In this document: positions 1-13,436 of the stretch, one piece after another | How the letters are laid out: every line of letters begins with the position of its first letter | How positions within the stretch are numbered: the stretch's first letter is position 1 | Program-made: the position numbers and the translations under genes | Notes under the pieces: model-generated | What the model was told of the DNA's origin: nothing | The model's database searches: none | What the model saw: only the letters and a program-made list of their open reading frames with translations | Source: Taudactylus pleione | Lineage: Eukaryota > Chordata > Amphibia > Anura > Myobatrachidae | DNA: 64,000 nucleotides | NCBI GenBank assembly: GCA_031769625.1 | Contig: JAUIMM010000644.1 | Coordinates: 124,001-188,000 of the forward strand | Reading direction: 5' to 3'

Positions 1-184
1 GTGTTGAAGACCAAGACCCACAAATGTGATGTGAAATGGTTTTTCTCCCATGTTGCGTTTAAGAGAAAACAGCAAATGCACGTTTTAGGCCAAAATGCTT
101 TGAAAGCAATGGAAACAACAAAAGCGCATACTTTGTGATATCTCCTCTTGTAGCAAACACAGACAGCTCAAAATTTCACTGGAT
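1..184. repeat. Reference satellite monomer, type A
   Basis: First monomer, used here for numbering. It has GCG at 55-57, CACG at 79-82, GCTTTG at 97-102, GGAAACAAC at 111-119, GCGC at 124-127, GTGATATC at 135-142 and AAATTTC at 171-177. It holds three CpG sites (GCG, CACG, GCGC), an EcoRV-type GATATC at 137-142 and a near-palindrome CACAAATGTG at 19-28. A-runs near 65, 92, 103, 113 and 120 are partly spaced at 10-11 bp. One + strand frame is open for 45 codons before the TGA at 136-138. That is too short and too frame-unstable across copies to be a gene. Confidence 0.95.
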
Positions 185-368
185 GTGTTGAAGACCAAGA
201 CCCACAAATGTGATGTGAAATGGTTTTTCTCCCATGTTGCTTTTAAGAGAAAACAGCAAATGCAAGTTTTAGGCCAAAATGCATTGAAAGCAATGGAAAT
301 AACAAAAGTCCATACTTTGTGATATCTCCTCTTGTAGCAAACACAGACAGCTCAAAATTGCACTGGAT
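185..368. repeat. Satellite monomer type B (CpG-free variant)
   Basis: This monomer differs from type A at linked sites: GCT for GCG, CAAG for CACG, GCATTG for GCTTTG, GAAATAAC for GAAACAAC, GTCC for GCGC, and AAATTGC for AAATTTC at the end. All three CpG sites of type A are therefore absent. Type B recurs across the whole array (for example near 2209, 4051, 7731, 11780, 17117, 20244, 36252, 51712 and 56120). It is usually followed by a type C monomer, so B-C behaves as a linked pair. Confidence 0.9.
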
Positions 369-552
369 GTGTTGAAGACCAAGACCCACAAATGTGATGT
401 GAAATGGTTTTTCTCCCATGTTGCGTTTAAGAGAAAACAGCAAATGCACGTTTTAGGCCAAAATGCATTGAAAGCAATGAAAACAACAAAAGCGCATACT
501 TTGTGATATCTCCTCTTGTAGCAAACACAGACAGCTCAAAATTTCACTGGAT
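369..552. repeat. Satellite monomer type C
   Basis: It keeps GCG, CACG and GCGC (three CpG sites) but has GCATTG and the distinctive ATGAAAACAAC in place of ATGGAAACAAC. It typically follows type B. Successive B-C-plus-one groups give a local 552-bp (three-monomer) periodicity, seen for example at B monomers 9756, 10308 and 10860. Confidence 0.88.
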
Positions 553-3498
553 GTGTTGAAGACCAAGACCCACAAATGTGATGTGAAATGGTTTTTCTCC
601 CATTTTGCGTTTAAGAGAAAACAGCAACTGCACGTTTTAGGCCAAAATGCTTTGAAAGCAATGGAAACAACAAAAGCGCATACTTTGGATATCTCCTCTT
701 GTAGCAAACACAGACAGCTCAAAATTTCACTGGATGTGTTGAAGACCAAGACCCACAAATGTGATGTGAAATGGTTTTTCTCCCATGTTGCTTTTAAGAG
801 AAAACAGCAAATGCAAGTTTTAGGACAAAATGCATTGAAAGCAATGGAAATAACAAAAGTCCATACTTTGTGATATCTCCTCTTGTAGCAAACACAGACA
901 GCTCAAAATTGCACTGGATGTGTTGAAGACCAAGACCCACAAATGTGATGTGAAATGGTTTTTCTCCCATGTTGCGTTTAAGAGAAAACAGCAAATGCAC
1001 GTTTTAGGCCAAAATGCATTGAAAGCAATGAAAACAACAAAAGCGCATACTTTGTGATATCTCCTCTTGTAGCAAACACAGACAGCTCAAAAAATCACTG
1101 GATGTGTTGAAGACCAAGACCCACAAATGTGATGTGAAATGGTTTTTCTCCCATGTTGCGTTTAAGAGAAAACAGCAAATGCACGTTTTAGGGCCAAAAT
1201 GCATTGAAAGCAATGGAAACAAAAAAAGCGCATACTTTGTGATATCTCCTCTTGTAGCAAACACAGACAGCTCAAAATTTCACTGGATGTGTTGAAGACC
1301 AAGACCCACAAATGTGATGTGAAATGGTTTTTCTCCCATGTTGCTTTTAAGAGAAAACAGCAAATGCAAGTTTTAGGCCAAAATGCATTGAAAGCAATGG
1401 AAATAACAAAAGTCCATACTTTGTGATATCTCCTCTTGTAGCAAACACAGACAGCTCAAAATTGCACTGGATGTGTTGAAGACCAAGACCCACAAATGTG
1501 ATGTGAAATGGTTTTTCTCCCATGTTGCGTTTAAGAGAAAACAGCAAATGCACGTTGTAGGCCAAAATGCTTTGAAAGCAATGGAAACAACAAAAGCGCA
1601 TACTTTGTGATATCTCCTCTTGTAGCAAACACAGACAGCTCAAAATTTCACTGGATGTGTTGAAGACCAAGACCCACAAATGTGATGTGAAATGGTTTTT
1701 CTCCCATGTTGCGTTTAAGAGAAAACAGCAAATGCACGTTTTAGGCCAAAATGCATTGAAAGCAATGGAAACAACAAAAGAGCATACTTTGTGTTATCTC
1801 CTCTTGTAGCAAATACAGACAGCTCAAAATTTCACTGGATGTGTTGAAGACCAAAACCCACAAATGTGATGTGAAATGGTTTTTCTCCCATGTTGCATTT
1901 AAGAGAAAACAGCAAATGCAAGTTTTAGGCCAAAATGCATTGAAAGCAATGGAAATAACAAAAGCGCATACTTTGTGATATCTCCTCTTGTAGCAAACAC
2001 AGACAGCTCAAAATTTCACTGGATGTGTTGAAGACCAAGACCCACAAATGTGATGTGAAATGGTTTTTCTCCCATGTTGCGTTTAAGAGAAAACAGCAAA
2101 TGTACGTTTTAGGCCAAAATGCTTTGAAAGCAATGGAAACAACAAAAGCGCATACTTTGTGATATCTCCTCTTGTAGCAAACACAGACAGCTCAAAATTT
2201 CACTGGATGTGTTGAAGACCAAGACCCACAAATGTGATGTGAAATGGTTTTTCTCCCATGTTGCTTTTAAGAGAAAACAGCAAATGCAAGTTTTAGGCCA
2301 AAATGCATTGAAAGCAATGGAAATAACAAAAGTCCATACTTTGTGATATCTCCTCTTGTAGCAAACACAGACAGCTCAAAATTGCACTGGATGTGTTGAA
2401 GACCAAGACCCACAAATGTGATGTGAAATGGTTTTTCTCCCATGTTGCGTTTAAGAGAAAACAGCAAATGCACGTTTTAGGCCAAAATGCATTGAAAGCA
2501 ATGAAAACAACAAAAGCGCATACTTTGTGATATCTCCTCTTGTAGCAAACACAGACAGCTCAAAATTTCACTGGATGTGTTGAAGACCAAGACCCACAAA
2601 TGTGATGTGAAATGGTTTTTCTCCCATGTTGCATTTAAGAGAAAACAGCAAATGCAAGTTTTAGGCCAAAATGCATTGAAAACAATGGAAATAACAAAAG
2701 CGCATACTTTGTGATATCTCCTCTTGTAGCAAACACAGACAGCTCAAAATTTCACTGGATGTGTTGAAGACCAAGACCCACAAATGTGATGTGAAATGGT
2801 TTTTCTCCCATGTTGCGTTTAAGAGAAAACAGCAAATGTAAGTTTTAGGCCAAAATGCATTGAAAGCAATGGAAATAACAAAAGTGCATACTTTGTGATA
2901 TCTCCTCTTGTAGCAAACACAGACAGCTCAAAATTTCACTGGATGTGTTGAAGACCAAGACCCACAAATGTGATGTGAAATGGTTTTTCTCCCATGTTGC
3001 GTTTAAGAGAAAACAGCAACTGCACGTTTTAGGCCAAAATGCTTTGAAAGCAATGGAAACAACAAAAGCGCATACTTTGTGATATCTCCTCTTGTAGCAA
3101 ACACAGACAGCTCAAAATTTCACTGGATGTGTTGAAGACCAAGACCCACAAATGTGATGTGAAATGGTTTTTCTCCCATGTTGCGTTTAAGAGAAAACAG
3201 CAAATGCAAGTTTTAGGCCAAAATGCATTGAAAGCAATGGAAATAACAAAAGCGCATACTTTGTGATATCTCCTCTTGTAGCAAACACAGACAGCTCAAA
3301 ATTTCACTGGATGTGTTGAAGACCAAGACCCACAAATGTGATGTGAAATGGTTTTTCTCCCATGTTGCGTTTAAGAGAAAACAGCAACTGCACGTTTTAG
3401 GCCAAAATGCTTTGAAAGCAATGGAAACAACAAAAGCGCATACTTTGTGATATCTCCTCTTGTAGCAAAAACACAGACAGCTCAAAATTTCACTGGAT

Positions 3499-3865
3499 GT
3501 GTTGAAGACCAAGACCCACAAATGTGATGTGAAATGGTTTTTTCTCCCATGTTGCATTTACGAGAAAACAGCAAATGCACGTTTTAGGCCAAAATGCATT
3601 GAAAGCAATGGAAACACAAAAGCGCATACTTTGTGTTATCTCCTCTTGTAGCAAACACAGACAGCTCAAAATTTCACTGGATGTGTTGAAGACCAAAACC
3701 CACAAATGTGATGTGAAATCGTTTTTCTCCCATGTTGCGTTTAAGAGAAAACAGCAAATGCAAGTTTTAGGCCAAAATGCATTGAAAGCAATGGAAATAA
3801 CAAAAGTCCATACTTTGTGATATCTCCTCTTGTAGCAAACACAGACAGCTCAAAATTGCACTGGA
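3499..3865. repeat. Marker dimer K-L, copy 1
   Basis: K carries TTTACGAG for TTTAAGAG, and GAAACACAAAAG, which makes it 183 bp. L carries AAAACCC and AATCGTTTTT. The preceding monomer has the +2 AAAAACAC allele. This copy has one extra T in the T-run near 3541. Confidence 0.9.
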
Positions 3866-4786
3866 TGTGTTGAAGACCAAGACCCACAAATGTGATGTGA
3901 AATGTTTTTTCTCCCATGTTGCGTTTAAGAGAAAACAGCAAATGCAAGTTTTAGGCCAAAATGCATTGAAAGCAATGAAAACAACAAAAGCGCATACTTT
4001 GTGATATCTCCTCTTGTAGCAAACACAGACAGCTCAAAATTTCACTGGATGTGTTGAAGACCAAGACCCACAAATGTGATGTGAAATGGTTTTTCTCCCA
4101 TGTTGCTTTTAAGAGAAAACAGCAAATGCAAGTTTTAGGCCAAAATGCATTGAAAGCAATGGAAATAACAAAAGTCCATACTTTGTGATATCTCCTCTTG
4201 TAGCAAACACAGACAGCTCAAAATTGCACTGGATGTGTTGAAGACCAAGACCCACAAATGTGATGTGAAATGGTTTTTCTCCCATGTTGCGTTTAAGAGA
4301 AAACAGCAAATGCACGTTTTAGGCCAAAATGCATTGAAAGCAATGAAAACAACAAAAGCGCATACTTTGTGATATCTCCTCTTGTAGCAAACACAGACAG
4401 CTCAAAATTTCACTGGATGTGTTGAAGACCAAGACCCACAAATGTGATGTGAAATGGTTTTTCTCCCATGTTGCGTTTAAGAGAAAACAGCAAATGCACG
4501 TTTTAGGCCAAAATGCATTGAAAGCAATGGAAACAACAAAAGCGCATACTTTGTGATATCTCCTCTTGTAGCAAACACAGACAGCTCAAAATTTCACTGG
4601 ATGTGTTGAAGACCAAGACCCACAAATGTGATGTGAAATGGTTTTTCTCCCATGTTGCGTTTAAGAGAAAACAGCAAATGCAAGTTTTAGGACAAAATGC
4701 ATTGAAAGCAATGGAAATAACAAAAGCGCATACTTTGTGATATCTCCTCTTGTAGCAATCACAGACAGCTCAAAATTTCACTGGAT

Positions 4787-7700
4787 GTGTTGAAGACCAA
4801 GACCCACAAATGTGATGTGAAATGGTTTTTCTCCCATGTTGCTTTTAAGAGAAAACAGCAAATGCAAGTTTTAGGACAAAATGCATTGAAAGCAATGGAA
4901 ATAACAAAAGTCCATACTTTGTGATATCTCCTCTTGTAGCAAACACAGACAGCTCAAAATTGCACTGGATGTGTTGAAGACCAAGACCCACAAATGTGAT
5001 GTGAAATGGTTTTTCTCCCATGTTGCATTTAAGAGAAAACAGCAAATGCACGTTTTAGGCCAAAATGCATTGAAAGCAATGAAAACAACAAAAGCGCATA
5101 CTTTGTGATATCTCCTCTTGTAGCAAACACAGACAGCTCAAAATTTCACTGGATGTGTTGAAGACCAAGACCCACAAATGTGATGTGAAATGGTTTTTCT
5201 CCCATGTTGCGTTTAAGAGAAAACAGCAAATGCACGTTTTAGGCCAAAATGCATTGAAAGCAATGGAAACAACAAAAGCGCATACTTTGTGATATCTCCT
5301 CTTGTAGCAAACACAGACAGCTCAAAATTTCACTGGATGTGTTGAAGACCAAGACCCACAAATGTGATGTGAAATGGTTTTTCTCCCATGTTGCTTTTAA
5401 GAGAAAACAGCAAATGCAAGTTTTAGGCCAAAATGCATTGAAAGCAATGGAAATAACAAAAGTCCATACTTTGTGATATCTCCTCTTGTAGCAAACACAG
5501 ACAGCTCAAAATTGCACTGGATGTGTTGAAGACCAAGACCCACAAATGTGATGTGAAATGTTTTTTCTCCCATGTTGCGTTTAAGAGAAAACAGCAAATG
5601 CAAGTTTTAGGCCAAAATGCATTGAAAGCAATGAAAACAACAAAAGAGCATACTTTGTGATATCTCCTCTTGTAGCAAACACAGACAGCTCAAAATTTCA
5701 CTGGATGTGTTGAAGACCAAGACCCACAAATGTGATGTGAAATGGTTTTTCTCCCATGTTGCGTTTAAGAGAAAACAGCAAATGCACGTTTTAGGCCAAA
5801 ATGCATTGAAAGCAATGGAAACAACAAAAGCGCATACTTTGTGATATCTCCTCTTGTAGCAAACACAGACAGCTCAAAATTTCACTGGATGTGTTGAAGA
5901 CCAAGTCCCACAAATGTGATGTGAAATGGTTTTTCTCCCATGTTGCGTTTAAGAGAAAACAGCAAATGCACGTTTTAGGCCAAAATGCATTGAAAGCAAT
6001 GGAAACAACAAAAGAGCATACTTTGTGTTATCTCCTCTTGTAGCAAACACAGACAGCTCAAAATTTCACTGGATGTGTTGAAGACCAAAACCCACAAATG
6101 TGATGTGAAATGGTTTTTCTCCCATGTTGCATTTAAGAGAAAACAGCAAATGCAAGTTTTAGGCCAAAATGCATTGAAAGCAATGGAAATAACAAAAGCG
6201 CATACTTTGTGATATCTCCTCTTGTAGCAAACACAGACAGCTCAAAATTTCACTGGATGTGTTGAAGACCAAGACCCACAAATGTGATGTGAAATGGTTT
6301 TTCTCCCATGTTGCGTTTAAGAGAAAACAGCAAATGCACGTTTTAGGCCAAAATGCTTTGAAAGCAATGGAAACAACAAAAGCGCATACTTTGTGATATC
6401 TCCTCTTGTAGCAAACACAGACAGCTCAAAATTTCACTGGATGTGTTGAAGACCAAGACCCACAAATGTGATGTGAAATGGTTTTTCTCCCATGTTGCTT
6501 TTAAGAGAAAACAGCAAATGCAAGTTTTAGGCCAAAATGCATTGAAAGCAATGGAAATAACAAAAGTCCATACTTTGTGATATCTCCTCTTGTAGCAAAC
6601 ACAGACAGCTCAAAATTGCACTGGATGTGTTGATGACCAAGACCCACAAATGTGATGTGAAATGGTTTTTCTCCCATGTTGCGTTTAAGAGAAAACAGCA
6701 AATGCACGTTTTAGGCCAAAATGCATTGAAAGCAATGAAAACAACAAAAGCGCATACTTTGTGATATCTCCTCTTGTAGCAAACACAGACAGCTCAAAAT
6801 TTCACTGGATGTGTTGAAGACCAAGACCCACAAATGTGATGTGAAATGGTTTTTCTCCCATGTTGCGTTTAAGAGAAAACAGCAAATGCAAGTTTTAGGC
6901 CAAAATGCATTGAAAGCAATGAAAACAACAAAAGCGCATACTTTGTGATATCTCCTCTTGTAGCAAACACAGACAGCTCAAAATTTCACTGGATGTGTTG
7001 AAGACCAAGACCCACAAATGTGATGTGAAATGGTTTTTCTCCCATGTTGCGTTTAAGAGAAAACAGCAAATGCACGTTTTAGGCCAAAATGCTTTGAAAG
7101 CAATGGAAACAACAAAAGAGCATACTTTGTGTTATCTCCTCTTGTAGCAAACACAGACAGCTCAAAATTTCACTGGATGTGTTGAAGACCAAGACCCACA
7201 AATGTGATGTGAAATGGTTTTTCTCCCATGTTGCGTTTAAGAGAAAACAGCAAATGCACGTTTTAGGCCAAAATGCATTGAAAGCAATGGAAACAACAAA
7301 AGAGCATACTTTGTGTTATCTCCTCTTGTAGCAAACACAAACAGCTCAAAATTTCACTGGATGTGTTGAAGACCAAAACCCACAAATGTGATGTGAAATG
7401 GTTTTTCTCCCATGTTGCATTTAAGAGAAAACAGCAAATGCAAGTTTTAGGCCAAAATGCATTGAAAGCAATGGAAATAACAAAAGTCCATACTTTTTGA
7501 TATCTCCTCTTGTAGCAAACACAGACAGCTCAAAATTTCACTGGATGTGTTGAAGACCAAGACCCACAAATGTGATGTGAAATGGTTTTTCTCCCATGTT
7601 GCGTTTAAGAGAAAACAGCAAATGCACGTTTTAGGCCAAAATGCTTTGAAAGCAATGGAAACAACAAAAGCGCATACTTTGTGATATCTCCTCTTGTAGC

Positions 7701-8300
7701 AAACACAGACAGCTCAAAATTTCACTGGATGTGTTGAAGACCAAGACCCACAAATGTGATGTGAAATGGTTTTTCTCCCATGTTGCTTTTAAGAGAAAAC
7801 AGCAAATGCAAGTTTTAGGCCAAAATGCATTGAAAGCAATGGAAATAACAAAAGTCCATACTTTGTGATATCTCCTCTTGTAGCAAACACAGACAGCTCA
7901 AAATTGCACTGGATGTGTTGAAGACCAAGACCCACAAATGTGATGTGAAATGGTTTTTCTCCCATGTTGCGTTTAAGAGAAAACAGCAAATGCACGTTTT
8001 AGGCCAAAATGCATTGAAAGCAATGAAAACAACAAAAGCGCATACTTTGTGATATCTCCTCTTGTAGCAAACACAGACAGCTCAAAATTTCACTGGATGT
8101 GTTGAAGACCAAGACCCACAAATGTGATGTGAAATGGTTTTTCTCCCATGTTGCATTTAAGAGAAAACAGCAAATGCAAGTTTTAGGCCAAAATGCATTG
8201 AAAACAATGGAAATAACAAAAGCGCATACTTTGTGATATCTCCTCTTGTAGCAAACACAGACAGCTCAAAATTTCACTGGATGTGTTGAAGACCAAGACC
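4787..8300. repeat. Higher-order segment, copy repeated at about 15461-18975
   Basis: Type B monomers at 4787, 5339, 6443 and 7731 correspond to 15461, 16013, 17117 and 18405, an offset of 10674 (58 monomers plus 2). GCAATCACAG (about 4757 and 15432) and AAGTCCC (about 5905 and 16579) are shared in order. The correspondence fails after about 8.3 kb. Confidence 0.72.
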
Positions 8301-9600
8301 CACAAATGTGATGTGAAATGGTTTTTCTCCCATGTTGCGTTTAAGAGAAAACAGCAAATGCAAGTTTTAGGCCAAAATGCATTGAAAGCAATGGAAATAA
8401 CAAAAGCGCATACTTTGTGATATCTCCTCTTGTAGCAAACACAGACAGCTCAAAATTTCACTGGATGTGTTGAAGACCAAGACCCACAAATGTGATGTGA
8501 AATGGTTTTTCTCCCATGTTGCGTTTAAGAGAAAACAGCAACTGCACGTTTTAGGCCAAAATGCTTTGAAAGCAATGGAAACAACAAAAGCGCATACTTT
8601 GTGATATCTCCTCTTGTAGCAAACACAGACAGCTCAAAATTTCACTGGATGTGTTGAAGACCAAGACCCACAAATGTGATGTGAAATGGTTTTTCTCCCA
8701 TGTTGCGTTTAAGAGAAAACAGCAAATGCAAGTTTTAGGCCAAAATGCATTGAAAGCAATGGAAATAACAAAAGCGCATACTTTGTGATATCTCCTCTTG
8801 TAGCAAACACAGACAGCTCAAAATTTCACTGGATGTGTTGAAGACCAAGACCCACAAATGTGATGTGAAATGGTTTTTCTCCCATGTTGCGTTTAAGAGA
8901 AAACAGCAACTGCACGTTTTAGGCCAAAATGCTTTGAAAGCAATGGAAACAACAAAAGCGCATACTTTGTGATATCTCCTCTTGTAGCAAAAACACAGAC
9001 AGCTCAAAATTTCACTGGATGTGTTGAAGACCAAGACCCACAAATGTGATGTGAAATGGTTTTTCTCCCATGTTGCATTTACGAGAAAACAGCAAATGCA
9101 CGTTTTAGGCCAAAATGCATTGAAAGCAATGGAAACACAAAAGCGCATACTTTGTGTTATCTCCTCTTGTAGCAAACACAGACAGCTCAAAATTTCACTG
9201 GATGTGTTGAAGACCAAAACCCACAAATGTGATGTGAAATCGTTTTTCTCCCATGTTGCGTTTAAGAGAAAACAGCAAATGCAAGTTTTAGGCCAAAATG
9301 CATTGAAAGCAATGGAAATAACAAAAGTCCATACTTTGTGATATCTCCTCTTGTAGCAAACACAGACAGCTCAAAATTGCACTGGATGTGTTGAAGACCA
9401 AGACCCACAAATGTGATGTGAAATGTTTTTTCTCTCATGTTGCGTTTAAGAGAAAACAGCAAATGCAAGTTTTAGGCCAAAATGCATTGAAAGCAATGAA
9501 AACAACAAAAGCGCATACTTTGTGATATCTCCTCTTGTAGCAAACACAGACAGCTCAAAATTTCACTGGATGTGTTGAAGACCAAGACCCACAAATGTGA
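7731..9600. repeat. 22-monomer repeat segment, pairs with about 11780-13650
   Basis: Anchors at 7731, 9021 and 9204 correspond to 11780, 13070 and 13253 at a constant offset of 4049 (22 monomers plus 1). The next trimer block (9756-11200) is not matched at this offset, so this is a partial and not a perfect tandem HOR. Confidence 0.72.
9021..9387. repeat. Marker dimer K-L, copy 2
   Basis: This is the canonical K-L pair (TTTACGAG, GAAACACAAAAG, then AATCGTTTTT), preceded by the AAAAACAC monomer. The next monomer has the TGTTTTTTC allele with a private CTCTCATG variant near 9433. Confidence 0.9.
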
Positions 9601-9755
9601 TGTGAAATGGTTTTTCTCCCATGTTGCATTTACGAGAAAACAGCAAATGCACGTTTTAGGCCAAAATGCTTTGAAAGCAATGGAAACAACAAAAGCGCAT
9701 ACTTTGTGATATCTCCTCTTGTAGCAAACACAGACAGCTCAAAATTTCACTGGAT

Positions 9756-11411
9756 GTGTTGAAGACCAAGACCCACAAATGTGATGTGAAATGGTTTTTC
9801 TCCCATGTTGCTTTTAAGAGAAAACAGCAAATGCAAGTTTTAGGCCAAAATGCATTGAAAGCAATGGAAATAACAAAAGTCCATACTTTGTGATATCTCC
9901 TCTTGTAGCAAACACAGACAGCTCAAAATTGCACTGGATGTGTTGAAGACCAAGACCCACAAATGTGATGTGAAATGGTTTTTCTCCCATGTTGCGTTTA
10001 AGAGAAAACAGCAAATGCACGTTTTAGGCCAAAATGCATTGAAAGCAATGAAAACAACAAAAGCGCATACTTTGTGATATCTCCTCTTGTAGCAAACACA
10101 GACAGCTCAAAATTTCACTGGATGTGTTGAAGACCAAGACCCACAAATGTGATGTGAAATGGTTTTTCTCCCATGTTGCGTTTAAGAGAAAACAGCAACT
10201 GCACGTTTTAGGCCAAAATGCTTTGAAAGCAATGGAAACAACAAAAGCGCATACTTTGTGATATCTCCTCTTGTAGCAAACACAGACAGCTCAAAATTTC
10301 ACTGGATGTGTTGAAGACCAAGACCCACAAATGTGATGTGAAATGGTTTTTCTCCCATGTTGCTTTTAAGAGAAAACAGCAAATGCAAGTTTTAGGACAA
10401 AATGCATTGAAAGCAATGGAAATAACAAAAGTCCATACTTTGTGATATCTCCTCTTGTAGCAAACACAGACAGCTCAAAATTGCACTGGATGTGTTGAAG
10501 ACCAAGACGGACAAATGTGATGTGAAATGGTTTTTCTCCCATGTTGCGTTTAAGAGAAAACAGCAAATGCACGTTTTAGGCCAAAATGCATTGAAAGCAA
10601 TGAAAACAACAAAAGCGCATACTTTGTGATATCTCCTCTTGTAGCAAACACAGACAGCTCAAAAAATCACTGGATGTGTTGAAGACCAAGACCCACAAAT
10701 GTGATGTGAAATGGTTTTTCTCCCATGTTGCGTTTAAGAGAAAACAGCAAATGCACGTTTTAGGCCAAAATGCATTGAAAGCAATGGAAACAAAAAAAGC
10801 GCATACTTTGTGATATCTCCTCTTGTAGCAAACACAGACAGCTCAAAATTTCACTGGATGTGTTGAAGACCAAGACCCACAAATGTGATGTGAAATGGTT
10901 TTTCTCCCATGTTGCTTTTAAGAGAAAACAGCAAATGCAAGTTTTAGGCCAAAATGCATTGAAAGCAATGGAAATAACAAAAGTCCATACTTTGTGATAT
11001 CTCCTCTTGTAGCAAACACAGACAGCTCAAAATTGCACTGGATGTGTTGAAGACCAAGACCCACAAATGTGATGTGAAATGGTTTTTCTCCCATGTTGCG
11101 TTTAAGAGAAAACAGCAAATGCACGTTGTAGGCCAAAATGCTTTGAAAGCAATGGAAACAACAAAAGCGCATACTTTGTGATATCTCCTCTTGTAGCAAA
11201 CACAGACAGCTCAAAATTTCACTGGATGTGTTGAAGACCAAGACCCACAAATGTGATGTGAAATGGTTTTTCTCCCATGTTGCGTTTAAGAGAAAACAGC
11301 AAATGCACGTTTTAGGCCAAAATGCATTGAAAGCAATGGAAACAACAAAAGAGCATACTTTGTGTTATCTCCTCTTGTAGCAAATACAGACAGCTCAAAA
11401 TTTCACTGGAT
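9756..11411. repeat. Run of three 552-bp trimers
   Basis: Type B monomers start at 9756, 10308 and 10860, each followed by a C-like or GTTGTAG monomer and one other type, giving three successive 552-bp units. The second B carries GGACAAAA for GGCCAAAA. The monomer after it carries GACGGAC, a private two-base change near 10508. Confidence 0.75.
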
Positions 11412-13069
11412 GTGTTGAAGACCAAAACCCACAAATGTGATGTGAAATGGTTTTTCTCCCATGTTGCATTTAAGAGAAAACAGCAAATGCAAGTTTTAGG
11501 CCAAAATGCATTGAAAGCAATGGAAATAACAAAAGCGCATACTTTGTGATATCTCCTCTTGTAGCAAACACAGACAGCTCAAAATTTCACTGGATGTGTT
11601 GAAGACCAAGACCCACAAATGTGATGTGAAATGGTTTTTCTCCCATGTTGCGTTTAAGAGAAAACAGCAAATGTACGTTTTAGGCCAAAATGCTTTGAAA
11701 GCAATGGAAACAACAAAAGCGCATACTTTGTGATATCTCCTCTTGTAGCAAACACAGACAGCTCAAAATTTCACTGGATGTGTTGAAGACCAAGACCCAC
11801 AAATGTGATGTGAAATGGTTTTTCTCCCATGTTGCTTTTAAGAGAAAACAGCAAATGCAAGTTTTAGGCCAAAATGCATTGAAAGCAATGGAAATAACAA
11901 AAGTCCATACTTTGTGATATCTCCTCTTGTAGCAAACACAGACAGCTCAAAATTGCACTGGATGTGTTGAAGACCAAGACCCACAAATGTGATGTGAAAT
12001 GGTTTTTCTCCCATGTTGCGTTTAAGAGAAAACAGCAAATGCACGTTTTAGGCCAAAATGCATTGAAAGCAATGAAAACAACAAAAGCGCATACTTTGTG
12101 ATATCTCCTCTTGTAGCAAACACAGACAGCTCAAAATTTCACTGGATGTGTTGAAGACCAAGACCCACAAATGTGATGTGAAATGGTTTTTCTCCCATGT
12201 TGCATTTAAGAGAAAACAGCAAATGCAAGTTTTAGGCCAAAATGCATTGAAAACAATGGAAATAACAAAAGCGAATACTTTGTGATATCTCCTCTTGTAG
12301 CAAACACAGACAGCTCAAAATTTCACTGGATGTGTTGAAGACCAAGACCCACAAATGTGATGTGAAATGGTTTTTCTCCCATGTTGCGTTTAAGAGAAAA
12401 CAGCAAATGCAAGTTTTAGGCCAAAATGCATTGAAAGCAATGGAAATAACAAAAGTGCATACTTTGTGATATCTCCTCTTGTAGCAAACACAGACAGCTC
12501 AAAATTTCACTGGATGTGTTGAAGACCAAGACCCACAAATGTGATGTGAAATGGTTTTTCTCCCATGTTGCGTTTAAGAGAAAACAGCAACTGCACGTTT
12601 TAGGCCAAAATGCTTTGAAAGCAATGGAAACAACAAAAGCGCATACTTTGTGATATCTCCTCTTGTAGCAAACACAGACAGCTCAAAATTTCACTGGATG
12701 TGTTGAAGACCAAGACCCACAAATGTGATGTGAAATGGTTTTTCTCCCATGTTGCGTTTAAGAGAAAACAGCAAATGCAAGTTTTAGGCCAAAATGCATT
12801 GAAAGCAATGGAAATAACAAAAGCGCATACTTTGTGATATCTCCTCTTGTAGCAAACACAGACAGCTCAAAATTTCACTGGATGTGTTGAAGACCAAGAC
12901 CCACAAATGTGATGTGAAATGGTTTTTCTCCCATGTTGCGTTTAAGAGAAAACAGCAACTGCACGTTTTAGGCCAAAATGCTTTGAAAGCAATGGAAACA
13001 ACAAAAGCGCATACTTTGTGATATCTCCTCTTGTAGCAAAAACACAGACAGCTCAAAATTTCACTGGAT

Positions 13070-13436
13070 GTGTTGAAGACCAAGACCCACAAATGTGATG
13101 TGAAATGGTTTTTCTCCCATGTTGCATTTACGAGAAAACAGCAAATGCACGTTTTAGGCCAAAATGCATTGAAAGCAATGGAAACACAAAAGCGCATACT
13201 TTGTGTTATCTCCTCTTGTAGCAAACACAGACAGCTCAAAATTTCACTGGATGTGTTGAAGACCAAAACCCACAAATGTGATGTGAAATCGTTTTTCTCC
13301 CATGTTGCGTTTAAGAGAAAACAGCAAATGCAAGTTTTAGGCCAAAATGCATTGAAAGCAATGGAAATAACAAAAGTCCATACTTTGTGATATCTCCTCT
13401 TGTAGCAAACACAGACAGCTCAAAATTGCACTGGAT
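13070..13436. repeat. Marker dimer K-L, copy 3
   Basis: The K and L alleles are identical to copy 2, and the offset of 4049 from copy 2 defines the 22-monomer repeat. Confidence 0.9.

Larger units (their letters stand above)
1..4400. repeat. Higher-order segment, copy repeated at about 9572-13970
   Basis: The order of monomer types and rare alleles here reappears 52 monomers downstream (offset about 9570-9573). Shared markers in the same order are AAAAAATCAC (about 1090 and 10661), GTTGTAG in place of GTTTTAG (about 1555 and 11126), TGTACG (about 2101 and 11672), and the TTTACGAG monomer (3557 and 13127). The correspondence fails beyond about 4.4 kb. Boundaries are by eye and good to about one monomer. 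Confidence 0.75.
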
